64,000 nucleotides of DNA from Chaenocephalus aceratus (taxonomy: Eukaryota; Chordata; Actinopteri; Perciformes; Channichthyidae): contig CM043791.1 in assembly GCA_023974075.1 (NCBI GenBank), positions 207,001 through 271,000 of the forward strand, read 5' to 3'. Below, piece by piece: positions 35,379 to 46,800 of the stretch. The translations under genes were made by a program, and so were the position numbers. The first letter of the stretch is position 1; every line of letters starts with the position of its first letter. A model generated the notes under the pieces. The model searched no databases, was not told the DNA's origin, and saw only the letters and a list, made by a program, of their open reading frames with translations.

Positions 35379-38300
35379 TGTGTGGGTGTGGTGTGTGTGT
35401 GTGTGGTTGTGTGTGTGTTGTGTGTGTGTGTGTGTGTGTGTGTGTGAGTGTCTGTGGTGTAATTGTATGTCTGTGATGTGTGTGTGTGGTGTGGTTGCAA
35501 TGTATGTCTGCCTGTGGTGTAATTGTGTGTCTGTGATGTGATGTATGTCTGCCTGTGGTGTAATTGTGTGTCTGTGATGTGTGTGTTGCCTGTGGTGTCT
35601 GTGTCTGCCTGTGGTGTAATTGTGTGTGTGTCTGCCTGTGGTGTCTGTGTCTGCCTGTGGTGTAATTGTGTGTGTGTGTCTGCCTGTGGTGTCTGTGTCT
35701 GCCTGTGGTGTAATTGTGTGTGTGTGTCTGCCTGTGGTGTAATGTGTGTCTGTGTCTGCCTGTGGTGTAATTGTGTGTCTGTGTCTGCCTGTGGTGTAAT
35801 TGTGTGTCTGTGTCTGCCTGTGGTGTAATTGTGTGTCTGTGATGTGTCTGTCTGTGGTGTAATTGTGTGTCTGTGTCTGCCTGTGTGTAATTGTGTCTGT
35901 CTGTGGTGTATGTGTGTCTGTGTCTGCCTGTGGTGTAATTGTGTGTGTGTGTCTGCCTGTGGTGTAATTGTGTCTGTGTCTGCCTGTGGTGTAATTGTAT
36001 GTCTGTGATGTCTGTGTCTGCCTGTGGTGTAATTGTATGTCTGTGATGTCTGTGTGTGCTGTGGTGTAATTGTATGTCTGTGATGTGTGTGTCTGTCTGT
36101 GGTGTAATTGTATGTCTGTGATGTGTGTGTCTGCCTGTGGTGTAATTGTATGTGTGTGTCTGTGTCTGTCTGTGGTGTAATTGTATGTCTGTGATGTGTC
36201 TGTCTGGTGTAATTGTGTGTCTGTGGTGTGTGTGTCTGTGTCTGCCTGTGGTGTAATTGTGTGTCTGTGATGTGTGTCTGCCTGTGTGTAATTGTATGTC
36301 TGTGATGTGTGTGTCTGTCTGTGGTGTAATTGTATGTCTGTGATGTCTGTGTCTGCCTGTGTGTGTAATTGTATGTCTGTGATGTGTGTGTCTGTCTGTG
36401 GTGCAATTGTATGTCTGTGATGTGTGTGTCTGCCTGTGGTGTAATTGTATGTGTGTGTCTGCCTGTGGTGTAATTGTATGTCTGTGATGTGTGTGTCTGT
36501 GTCTGCCTGTGGTGTAATTGTGTGTCTGTGGTGTGTGGTCTGCCTGTGGTGTAATTGTGTGTCTGTGGTGTGTGTGTCTGCCTGTGGTGTAATTGTATGT
36601 CTGTGATGTCTGTGTCTGCCTGTGGTGTAATTGTATGTCTGTGGTGTAATTGTATGTCTGTGATGTGTGTGTCTGTGTCTGCCTGTGGTGTAATTGTGTG
36701 TGTGTGTGTGTGTGTGTGTGTCTGTGTCTGCCTGTGGTGTAATTGTGTGTCTGTGATGTGTCTGCCTGTGGTGTAATTGTATGTCTGTGATGTGTGTGTC
36801 TGTCTGTGGTGTAATTGTGTGTCTGTGATGTGAGTGTCTGTCTGTGGTGTAATTGTATGTCTGTGTGTGTCTGTCTGCCTGTGGTGTAATTGTGTGTCTG
36901 TGGTGTGTGTGTCTGTGTCTGCCTGTGGTGTAATTGTATGTCTGTGATGTGTGTGTCTGTGTCTGCCTGTGGTGTAATTGTGTGTGTGTGTGTGTGTCTG
37001 TATCTGCCTGTGGTGTAATTGTGTGTCTGTGGTTGTGTGTCTGTGTCTGCCTGTGGTGTAATTGTGTGTCTGTGGTGTGTGTGTGTCTGTCTGCCTGTGG
37101 TGTAATTGTGTGTCTGCCTGTGGTGTAATTGTATGTCTGTGATGTGTGTCTGTCTGTGGTGTAATTGTGTGTCTGTCTGTGGTGTAATTGTATGTCTGTG
37201 ATGTGGGTGTCTGTGTCTGCCTGTGGTGTAATTGTGTGTGTGTGTGTGTGTGTGTCATCTGCCTGTGGTGTAATTGTTGTCTGTGGTGTCTGTGTCTGCC
37301 TGTGGTGTAATTGTGTGTCTGTGGTGTCTGTGTCTGCCTGTGGTGTAATGTGTGTCTGTGATGTGTCTGTCTGTGGTGTAATTGTGTGTCTGTGATGTGA
37401 GTGTCTGTCTGTGGTGTAATTGTATGTCTGTGATGTGTGTGTCTGTCTGTGGTGTAATTGTGTGTCTGTGATGTGTGTCTGTCTGTGGTGTAATTGTATG
37501 TCTGTGATGTGGGTGTCTGTGTCTGCCTGTGATGTAATTGTGTGTGTGTGTGTGTCTGTGTCTGCCTGTGGTGTAATTGTGTGTCTGTGGTGTGTGTGTC
37601 TGTGTCTGCCTGTGGTGTAATTGTGTGTGTGTGTCATCTGCCTGTGGTGTAATTGTGTGTCTGTGGTGTCTGTCTGCCTGTGGTGTAATTGTGTGTCTGT
37701 GGTGTGTGTGTCTGTGTCTGCCTGTGGTGTAATGTGTGTCTGTGGTGTGTGTGTCTGTGTCTGCCTGTGGTGTAATTGTGTGTCTGCCTGTGGTGTAATT
37801 GTATGTCTGTGATGTGTGTGTCTGTGGTGTAATTGTGTGTCTGTGATGTGTCTGTCTGTGGTGTAATTGTATGTCTGTGATGTGGGTGTCTGTGTCTGCC
37901 TGTGGTGTAATTGTGTGTCTGTGGTGTCTGTGTCTGTCTGTGGTGTAATTGTGTGTCTGTGGTGTAATTGTATGTCTGTGATGTGTGTGTCTGTGTCTGC
38001 CTGTGGTGTAATTGTGTGTCTGTGGTGTCTGTGTCTGTCTGTGGTGTAATTGTGTGTCTGTGGTGTAATTGTATGTATGTGGTGTGTGTCTGTCTGCCTG
38101 TGGTGTAATTGTGTGTGTGTGTCTGCCTGTGGTGTAATTGTATGTCTGTGATGTGTGTGTCTGTCTGTGGTGTAATTGTATGTCTGTGATGTGTGTGTCT
38201 GTGTCTGCCTGTGGTGTAATTGTGTGTGTGTGTGTCTGTGTCTGCCTGTGGTGTAATTGTGTCTGTGGTGTGTGTGTCTGTGTCTGCCTGTGGTGTAATT

Positions 38301-40035
38301 GTGTGTCTGTGATGTGTGTGTCTGTCTGTGGTGTAATTGTGTGTCTGTGATGTGTGTGTCTGTCTGTGGTGTAATTGTATGTCTGTGATGTGTGTGTCTG
38401 TGGTGTCTGTGTCTGCCTGTGGTGTAATTGTGTGTCTGTGGTGTGTGTCTGCCTGTGGTGTAATTGTATGTCTGTGATGTCTGTGTCTGCCTGTGGTGTA
38501 ATTGTATGTCTGTGATGTGTGTGTCTGTCTGTGGTGTAATTGTATGTGTGTGTCTGTGTCTGCTGTGTGGTGTAATTGTATGTCTGTGATGTGTGTGTCT
38601 GTGTCTGCCTGTGGTGTAATTGTGTGTCTGTGGTGTGTGTGTCTGTGTCTGCCTGTGGTGTAATTGTGTGTCTGTGGTGTGTGTCTGCCTTTGGTGTAAT
38701 TGTATGTCTGTGATGTCTGTCTGCCTGTGGTGTAATTGTATGTCTGTGATGTGTGTGTTTGTGTCTGCCTGTGGTGTAATTGTGTGTGTCTGCCTGTGGT
38801 GTAATTGTGTGTCTGTGGTGTGTGTGTCTGTGTCTGCCTGTGGTGTAATTGTGTGTCTGTGGTGTGTGTGTCTGTGTCTGCCTGTGGTGTAATTGTGTGT
38901 CTGTGGTGTGCGTGTGTCTGTGTCTGCCTGTGGTGTAATTGTACGTCTGTGATGTGTGTGTCTGTCTGTGGTGTCTGTGGTATGTGTGTGTGTCTGTGTC
39001 TGCCTGTGGTGTAATTGTACGTCTGTGATGTGTGTGTCTGTCTGTGGTGTGTGTATGTGGTGTGTGTGTCTGTCTGTGGCATATAACCTTTTTTTTTTTT
39101 AATCTTGTATATTACTTTTTTCTCAAGTACCTGGCAACCGGTGACTCGTACAGGACCATAGCATTCAGCTATCGGGTCGGGCATACAACAGTGGCTGTCA
39201 TCGTGAAGGAGGTTGCGGGTGCCATCTGGACCGCGCTGGTCGAGGAGACCATGCCGGTACCACAGACGGAGGACTGGAGAGCCATCGCTGCTGGGTTCCA
39301 GGAGCGCTGGAACTTTCCAAATTGCGTTGGTGCCATAGATGGGAAGCACGTGGTGATCCAGGCTCCGGCAGATTCTGGGTCCCTGTACTTCAACTACAGG
39401 TCCACCCACTCCTTGGTACTGCTGGCTGTCGTGGACGCCCAGTACCTCTTCAGGGTAGTGGATGTCGGAGGTTTTGGAAGGAGCAGCGACGGTGGGAGCC
39501 TGCGGAATTCCGCTTTTGGAGAGAGCCTCCGAGATGGCAGTCTGCAGCTACCACCTGACACCGTCACCCCAGGAGCAGAGCGGCTCGGCCTTCTCCCCCG
39601 TGTCTTCGTTGGAGATGAGGCTTTTCCGCTGCTGGACAACCTGCTGCGTCCGTTCCCTGGACGTCAGCTCACAGGAGGCTGTTCAACTACCGACTCAGCC
39701 GGGCCAGGTTGGTGGTTGAATGTGCGTTTGGCATCCTCTCATCTCAGTGGAGAATGTTCCGGCGTGTCATCACCACCAGCCCGGAGGTAACAGAGTTGTG
39801 TGTGAAGGCCACCTGTGTGTTGCACAACGTCCTCCGCAGGAAGACAATAGGAAGGCCATCACGCACACCTGTCGTCCCTGTCGTCGCAGAGTCGAGTGAT
39901 GAAGCTCCAACCCTGCGCGATGCACCTATGATGGGCTCCAACAACGCCACACGCCGATCCATCCAACTGCGGGACACCTTCTGCTCCTATCTGAATGAGG
40001 AGGGTGCAGTGTCATGGCAGCAGAACGTGGTGTAG
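34865..40035 (+). pseudogene. Harbinger (HARBI1-like) DDE transposase, frameshifted, with minisatellite-filled intron
   Basis: Exon 1 (about 34865-35158) starts MDAGFVATVALVYSMYAV. One frame change near 34925 leads into CWVHPILKKRLQRGEYHVLV and MSKDAFDELLGKVGPLI, and another near 35130 into AERLAICLR at the donor. Exon 2 begins at 39128 with YLATGDSYRTIAFSYRVGHT. Catalytic acidic residues are visible: Asp in VGAIDGKHV, Asp in VVDVGGFGRSSDGG, and Glu in VVECAFGIL after a small deletion near 39680. VGDEAFPLL is also present. The frame then runs to TAG at 40033-40035. The superfamily uses this nuclease with a Myb/MADF partner to cut at TWA sites. Joining donor 35158 to acceptor 39128 leaves the frame one base short. 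At least three or four disruptions make this copy non-functional as written. Confidence 0.85.
35275..39080. repeat. 3.8-kb GT-rich minisatellite in the Harbinger transposase intron
   Basis: It opens with about 190 bp of (GT)n and continues as tandem copies of a variable unit of roughly 30-45 bp assembled from blocks such as TGTCTGCCTGTGGTGTAATT and GTGTCTGTGATGTGTGTG. Unit lengths vary through block shuffling. The plus strand is nearly free of A apart from 'gtaatt'. The long minus-strand frames (up to 789 codons of H, T, Q, P, R and Y) arise because the units lack stops; they are not genes. Flanking splice-like sites (CTACG|GTACG at 35158; TTTCTCAAG at 39127) place the array in an intron. Confidence 0.95.
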
Positions 40036-40452
40036 GGTCACCCTGGCTCCTCCAAACCAAAAGCTCTTTTAAGAGCTACCCATTTTCTTTAAAGAGCAAA
40101 TGTTCTAAATGAGCCATTTTAAAATCAAACATTCCTAATAAACATGTTTCTTGAATTGATATTATTATATTATGATATGACTAACAACCTTTTTCTTCCA
40201 GCCCTGTTTTTACTGATAAACCACTCATAACTTCAATATGTTTTCACATGAACAATTACAGAAGAAGCACCTTATACCGACATACATGAAGCTTCTGGTA
40301 TGTTGCAACTGACAAACCACATGAACAAGTGAAGACACAGTATAGCCATCACATACTTGAAATAATGTTTTATTTGGTGAATTTGAGTGAAGTGTGTGTG
40401 ATGAGTGTAAAAAAATGTAATGTGGATCAGTACGTGTGAAAAAATTATAAAA

Positions 40453-41042
40453 TTAGAAATTGTCCTGCTGGTCCACGTCAAAAATTAGCTGGTGTACCCC
40501 GAGGCGGACTCTTGCCCTCTGTGCTATTGTCATCCTTCTCATGGTGGGCAAGAGGCTCTTGAAAAATGCGAAGTCCTCGTCCTCCTCCAGCACTGGTGGG
40601 GTTGGCTGGGCAATTGGTCTGTAATTGCTGACAGCAGACTTCTTTCAAACGGGGAGATCTCCCTCCCCCTCCCTCGTGTTTTCCCCCGGACCTCAGCATT
40701 CTCCTCCATGCTGACTGCTGGCTGGCGGGCGGGCTGGCGGGCTGGCTGGCGGACTGGCTGGCGGACTGGCTGGCGGACTGGCTGGCGGACTGGCTCACTC
40801 GCTACCTGGCTCTCTTCCTCTTCCACCAGGGTGGATGGAGGCAGGGTCTGCCGGGGGACATTGCTGGACGTCTCACGGTCTACGATGAATGGGGTTAAAA
40901 ACCCCATCACTGCCATGTAACGCCAGGGCCTGTACCCCCCCTGCAGACCCCTGCCCCGCTTTCGTTTGGCCTCCCTTTTCCACATTCTTTTCCTTGCGGA
41001 ACCTGTCCCTCAGACTCTTCCACCTTTTCTTGCAGATGTTCT
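40453..41042 (-). pseudogene. Harbinger MADF/BESS-type partner protein, frameshifted
   Basis: On the minus strand an acceptor (CATTAG, 41043-41048) opens into NICKKRWKSLRDRFRKEK, the second half of a MADF domain. A one-base shift leads into MWKREAKRKRGRG and YRPWRYMAVMGFLTPF, followed by a (RQPA/RQPV)n tract encoded by a small 12-bp tandem repeat near 40725-40800. A second one-base shift (near 40590) leads into EEDEDFAFFKSLLPTMRR and VRLGVHQLIFD, a BESS-like C-terminus, ending in TAA at 40455-40453. Such proteins carry the Harbinger transposase to the nucleus and bind its ends. The first MADF exon was not found further upstream. It overlaps no plus-strand gene. Confidence 0.75.
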
Positions 41043-41148
41043 CTAATGAAATGAAATGAAATAATAAAGTTAATAAATATAAGTGAATTTCTTTAATTAC
41101 TAAATTATTCCTCCATTAATGAATGCTATTTTTATGCTAACATTCCAT

Positions 41149-41453
41149 GCTGGCTAAATATACTGTCTATGCTTGATAGCTGTGAATCAAATCAAGTTTT
41201 ATTTATATAGCACATTTATAAAGGATGTGTGGTGGAGCCAAAGTGCTGTACATATAATAAAATTAGCCTACAGTAGACAACACAACACAACAACACAGAT
41301 TGTTCAGAATATCAGTATGAGAAAACGACACCCTCTGCATGTATTATGTTACTATATTATACTTATATTATATATAATTTTTTATTAATATATATTATAT
41401 GTTATGCTACATTACTAGCTGGCTAAATATACTGTCTATGCTTGATAGCTGTG
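41149..41453 (-). mobile_element. L2-tail retroposon with 36-bp target duplication
   Basis: A perfect 36-bp direct repeat beginning GCTGGCTAAATATACTG lies at 41149-41184 and 41418-41453. Between them (41185-41417) is a minus-strand retroposon whose tail is 'aatcaaatcaagttttattt' plus 'atatagcac', related to the L2 tail at 26283-26400 (both contain 'cagaatatcagtatgaga/ca'). The long duplication fits target-primed reverse transcription. It lies inside the Harbinger element. Confidence 0.65.
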
Positions 41454-41699
41454 CATGTTATTATATGTTATGTATATTATTTATGCTTATAACTTATTAT
41501 AATATTTTTTTATTAATATATATGATATTGTAGTGCCGAGAGATATGGGAGTCGGAGGCGATGCATCGAAGGTGGTCACCACAATATGTTATTATGCTAC
41601 ATTACTAGCTGTCCGTTCAATGCTAAAACGAAGTAAAACTGGATATAAACTCTCCAAACAGTTGAAAACCTACCAGTTTCACCAACTGTCTCTGCCACC

Positions 41700-41828
41700 C
41701 CCGCCCATGCCTGGTTCCTCCGGTTTAGGTCCCGGTAGGTGAACAGAGTACAGTCATACAAGACTGGGACATTTGCTGATTTGTGATATTGGGCTATATA
41801 AATAACTATTGATTGATGATTGATTTTG
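41700..41828 (+). mobile_element. L2-type LINE tail, plus orientation
   Basis: It ends 'tttgtgatattgggctatat' followed by 'aaataactattgattgatgattgatt', the same tail as the LINE at 26283 but on the other strand. Only the last 100-250 bp is present. Confidence 0.7.
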
Positions 41829-42473
41829 CCACAAGCAATTATTAATTTTTTCCTCCATTTTCTGACATATGGAAAATAGTCAAGACTGCATACACGCGGT
41901 TTGATTGGCTAGCGCTTGTACTGGCGGGAATAAAAAACGGGATTGATTGGCTGACCGCCAGCTTCGAGCAAGCCTCGAGCCTCAAAAGTTGAACAATTGT
42001 TTGAACTTTTGACGCCGATAAGACGCTTGCAAACGCCTTGCCATGCTACCCACAATGCAGTTCGGCGAATTGAAAATATCCTACGTCACCCCATTCAAAT
42101 GAATGGGCGAAGCGTTGGAAGCCTTTTTTGACGGCCTGTAGTGTGTACTACAGTTAACATGTTAGCCCTAACATGTAAACTAGTTTGTTTCACACTAATC
42201 CTAATATTATCACTTAATATTAGCAAATTCTATTTTATTTTTTAAAACATATTGATGTGAATACATACACATATCGATTTGTTGTATAAATATTGCAAAT
42301 CAAAACCTTTATTCACTAATAATTACCAAAAATCGTAGTTCTCTATCTCCTGTTATCAATGCATTCACATTGCCCCCGCCATGAACTTCCGGGGAAACGA
42401 TCCTCGTCTACATGAACCACGTGACGATAACCGTTTTTGGACTTCCGTTGTCGTAACTCTTCTATTATATGGC

Positions 42474-43660
42474 CATACAGCGGTGGGGCTCAAGTCAGTA
42501 TTTGCAATGTAATTACATACACGCTCCCCATGACAGTGAAACGCCACGCGTGAGGTTTAGATTATTCCCCTGTCTCAATCCAAATTGAACTGTATGAAAT
42601 AAAAAGGCACATTTGTCTTGTAGTAAATAAAAAGGGCGACCTGGAGCCAATCCTGCAACTTCCCCACAGGTGAAAGAGTTTACATGCTGAAAGCCAACCC
42701 CTGCAGGGGGTCTGGGGGATTCTCCCAGAGATTTTTTGAAATACTAACATAAAATACACATACTGGTTCTCTCTTGAGAAGAAAAATAAATAAATCTATT
42801 ACTACTACACGACCATATTTAAAAAAAATGAATGCCATTTAGTTTTCTGTTACTTTGTTCTGAAAGCTGAACCTGCTGCTCCTCACAGAGAGAAGAGGGA
42901 AGAGGCTGTGAATGACTTTACATTGTGGATAAGGGTGGATAGCCCCCATTGTTCCTGTGTGTCAAAATGAAAGACAGCCCACACACCTATCAATCATCAC
43001 ACCGTGGGCTCTTATTTCATTATGTGTTGTATCGATGTGTAGATGTACTACAGCAAAAGTATTTCTCCGTCGGGACTTCCTGCAACAACACCAAGCCGTT
43101 ATCGTGATTCTGATTGGCCAGACGACATTATCAAAGATGTTCTATTGAGAAGATGATCACTACGTGACAAAAGTTTTCAACCGTTTCTAGTCTTCGGTAT
43201 TTACTGCTGTCTGTGCAATTTACTCCGCGCGAGTTGGCGGACTTACTTTAAAATCATTTTTCAAGGTGGGGCTAAGCCATTTCTTGGTATCGCTGTAGCC
43301 TACTGACCTACTGGCGGCGGCCACTGAACATAATAATAAAACAATTAAAATGTTGTATTCAGCCCTGATTAAAACAGCGGCCCAAAATTCTGGATGGGCG
43401 GGCCCAATCCTAACCCTAACCCCTAGCCCCATGGGGCCCGCCCATGACGCCGGGTCTGGGCTTACTAACAATTCTAACAGACATAATGACTTATTAGAAA
43501 GTGAGAGACGCAGGATCAGATGGTTGCAGACATTAATCAATTGAGTCGTTATATAAGTATACCTGAACCGCATTATCTCTGTAAACGACTCAATTGATTA
43601 AACACTACAAGACTTAAGTTATAGTGTTTAATGTTATTTATTGTAGAGTAGCCTAAATGA
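42474..43660. other. Non-coding stretch upstream of the chmp4-like gene
   Basis: No gene was recognised. A small telomere-like phrase 'cctaaccctaacccctag' occurs near 43408, only two units. The last 200 bp before 43840 is the likely promoter region of the chmp4-like gene. Confidence 0.5.
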
Positions 43661-43839
43661 TTTGATAATTGCGCGGTCTGGTTGGAATGGTCACTGTTTG
43701 CAGAGCGTGCGCGTTTTCTTTCAAAAGTGGTTTCTTGGTAACAGAACCGATGCTACTAGCTGCACCATTATTCAGTACAAGGCCAGCTCTGGACCCTGTC
43801 AGTTACCTCGGTGTCTCAGTCACTACCAAACTCTCAGAT

Positions 43840-46800
43840 ATGTCTTTCATCGGGAAGCTGTTGAGTGGAGGAGAGAAGCTGACGAAGCCATGCTGGCCGG
43901 AGGAGACGGAGCCTCTGCCGGACCGAGAGGAGCTGCTGGGGAAGAAAAGGGAGTTTCTGAAGAAGAAGATTGACCAGGAGTTTCTGTTTGCCCAGACCAA
44001 CAGTAGGAAGAACAGAAGAGGTATCTTAAAATGTGTTGTATATTCTTTGTATATAATTTAATAAACTTTAAACCTAGTCAAGAGAGGTATCGTCAGTTTT
44101 TTTCAACATGTAGCTTCAATTATTAAGCTAGCACTCAAGCTAAAGTTAACTCTTGCTAACACAGGGGTCCTGCAACCTTTTTGACCAAAAGAGCCATTTT
44201 GCTCCTTTTCCCCAAAAATGTTTTGTCTGGAGCCGCAAAACATATTTCATAGTTTTTTATTGTTATATCAGACACAAACCACAGTTTTTTTTGCATTTAT
44301 TAGGCTATTTATTACATGATATAAAACTGTTAACCTCTAATAGAAACAAAGAACTTTTACAAGGAGAATTAAAAATAATAAACAGGCCTACTTTAAAATA
44401 AATTAAACACAGCACTTGGGGAGTCCTCTTGCACATTTGAAGGAACATTTTTTTATTAAAATGGGCCCACTTTGAAATAAATGAAACATATAGCTGCACC
44501 CTAAAAAGAGTTAAAGGTAGGGTAGGTAAGAATGGAGAAACCAGCTCGAGTGCGCTAGAATTTGAAAATACACAACCGGAAAAAACATGCCTCTTCCTTC
44601 AGATTTCTTACAGAGTCCCTCCTCCAACACACACGAACGCGCACATGGACCAATGAGGGCACGATATAAGTTTGTGCACAGATGGAAGGCTGACAGGCAG
44701 GTAGGCCATCCAGTTACTTTAGCGGGCCGAGGCAGATGATTGGTCGTGCTTTTTACAGCGCTACGGCTTCCAGAGATTAATTTTTGTATGTATTATTGTC
44801 AAAGCATTTAATATTCATTGCTATCGGGACGTTAAGAGCATTCCATGGAATATAACAAGGGTTTTCTGAAATAAATTACATAACCCATTGAATTATGACT
44901 GACGATCGTCAGCTGTCTTCCTCCTCCCTCGTAAAGGCTGCACCACCGTTGACAACTTCTCTCTACATATCACACTACCGGTAAACAAGCATCGTTTTGC
45001 TGTGAAAGCAGATAACTCTGTCCCGCAGAATTAAATCCTGTGTTCCTCCGTACTTTTCTTTGATTTATCCATAGTTCGCTCATCGAGCCGGGGTCAGGTT
45101 ATTCGCCTCCAAGAAAAGGCGCTCGCGCGGCACCGTAGCAGGATGTGACGCATATTTTAGTTCACCTAATTTAAACCGTTTTGTTTTTTATTTATGTGTC
45201 ACAGTATCACTTCAAATACAAACATACGAAACAATTTTCACAACCATGCAACAAAATATAAATAGTCCTACAAATACTTTTATTTTATTTCCTTCTTATT
45301 TTTGTCTAAGCTCAAGGGAGCCAGAGCAGAGGGCTTAAAGGGCCGCATGCCCCCTGTGCTAACAGAACAAAGCTAAGCTATGTGTTATAATTTATTTTTG
45401 GCTAATTCAATGTAGCTTACATAAAGAAGTTATTCAAATACAATCACATTATACATGAATGCAAGACCATTTTGACATACACACTGTGGTAAAAAGCATA
45501 TGGTGAACTGTAATTTAACAATTGAGAAACTGTTAATGGATTTAAAAAAACAACAATCAAAGAAATAATCAGCATTTGTTAAATAACATAAGAGTATTGT
45601 CATTTACATTTTTTTTACGCATACCTAAATGGAACGTGTGAACCTTTAAATCAATGTAGCCTACTCTAAACCCACTGATGGAAAAAGACAAAAGATTTCC
45701 AATGGTCAGAAATAAAAGGAAAGTGCTCCTTGATTTACATCATTGTGCAAAAAGGTCCAGTACAACAAGAGGGATAATGTGTAGATAATATGGAACAAGC
45801 CTGACCATGACACAGTTAACTTTACTGTGTTTGTATCTCATCATATCACCCAACATTGAACATTAATTATATTCCATTTAAATGCACTCGTTCAAGAACT
45901 CTGTTATCATGCAAGTGTATCTGTACTTAGAAATCATGTTGAGAAACATTCCTGCTCATTTACTGTATCTCTCCATGCGTTCCTTACAGGAGCTCTGCAG
46001 GCGCTGAAGAGAAAGAGGTGGTACGAGAAACATCTCAAGAACATCGACTGTGCTGTGAAGGCCATGAGGTCTGCTCATGAAACACATGTAAGGCACCAGC
46101 ACAGCAGCTCATCAGAGTTAAGGAGATCACCATTATGTAATCAGGACACAAACAAAGGGTTTTATTAGGTACAATGTTAAAATACATTTTAAATCAAGAA
46201 CACTATACAGAAGGCGATATTGCCTGAATTTTCTCTTTGGTTTCATTTAGACTCATTTTATTTTTTTAGATTTCTAAAAATGGGGGATTAACAGCAGAAT
46301 TACAATGTTACAAAAAATGTAGGATATGTATACATATATATGTCATTATAGAATAAAAACATTGTTAAGATGACATTAAGTAGAAAAAGAAAGAGAACTC
46401 GCAAAAAATGTCAGCCATTCTGGAGACAGCTGTTGAATGAATCAAAGTGAAGTGTGGATGTTTTTATGACATACCATGAGTTTGCATCCGTCTAACAGCA
46501 AAATATATCATCCTCTTTTTCTTTCAAGCCTAATACAAAGTTAACGATAGAGTGCTGGCTTTTGCAGGGAGATTGTCAACAAGCTGAATGACGCGATGAA
46601 GGAAATCACAGAGGAGCACGATCTGACCCAGGACATGACCGAAACCCTCCTCAGTTCTGCCGGCTTTGAAGTGGAATTTGATGAGGTATCCCTTAGTTAT
46701 TTCATTTGAGTGGGACTGAAGTTAAAACAAGTATTCTTTTATTTAACTGAGCCTATGTGTGTGTCTCCCTCAGGAAGAGCTGCTGACAGAGCTGCAGAGG

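Larger units (their letters stand above)
33639..42153. mobile_element. PIF/Harbinger DNA transposon, 8.5 kb
   Basis: Both ends carry the words GTACACACTACAGG and GTCA-AAAAG-CTT in inverted orientation, and the element is flanked by TTA (33636-33638 and 42154-42156), the target duplication typical of PIF/Harbinger. It carries both genes expected of this superfamily: a DDE transposase on the plus strand (34865-40035) and a MADF/Myb-like partner on the minus strand (41042-40453). Its size is inflated by a 3.8-kb minisatellite inside the transposase intron. Both genes have frameshifts, so the copy is probably immobile unless the breaks are assembly errors. Confidence 0.85.
32066..42473. mobile_element. 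Non-autonomous transposon split by a Harbinger insertion
   Basis: 32066-32090 and 42449-42473 are a perfect 25-bp inverted repeat beginning GCCATATAATAG. Further in, both ends share 'tcgtt-ccccggaagtt', so the inverted ends extend to about 100 bp with indels. Apart from the nested Harbinger (33639-42153) about 1.9 kb belongs to this element. It contains exon-like pieces such as a donor at 'cacaag|gtaagt' (32680) and an acceptor before 32799, but no protein I recognise. A target duplication is not evident. Confidence 0.6.

Noticed and set aside
35255..39409. Several minus-strand open frames of 591-789 codons rich in HTPQTHNYTTGR
   Set aside because: They follow the Harbinger-intron minisatellite in more than one frame at once, and one even runs antisense through the transposase exon. 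No real protein domain.
40492..40920. Plus-strand 142-codon frame
   Set aside because: It is antisense to the MADF/BESS gene; repeated GW-x-TGW-x residues come from that gene's 12-bp repeat.
43400..43432. Interstitial telomere repeat (CCTAACCCTAACCCC)
   Set aside because: Only two partial units within a GC-rich phrase; likely chance.
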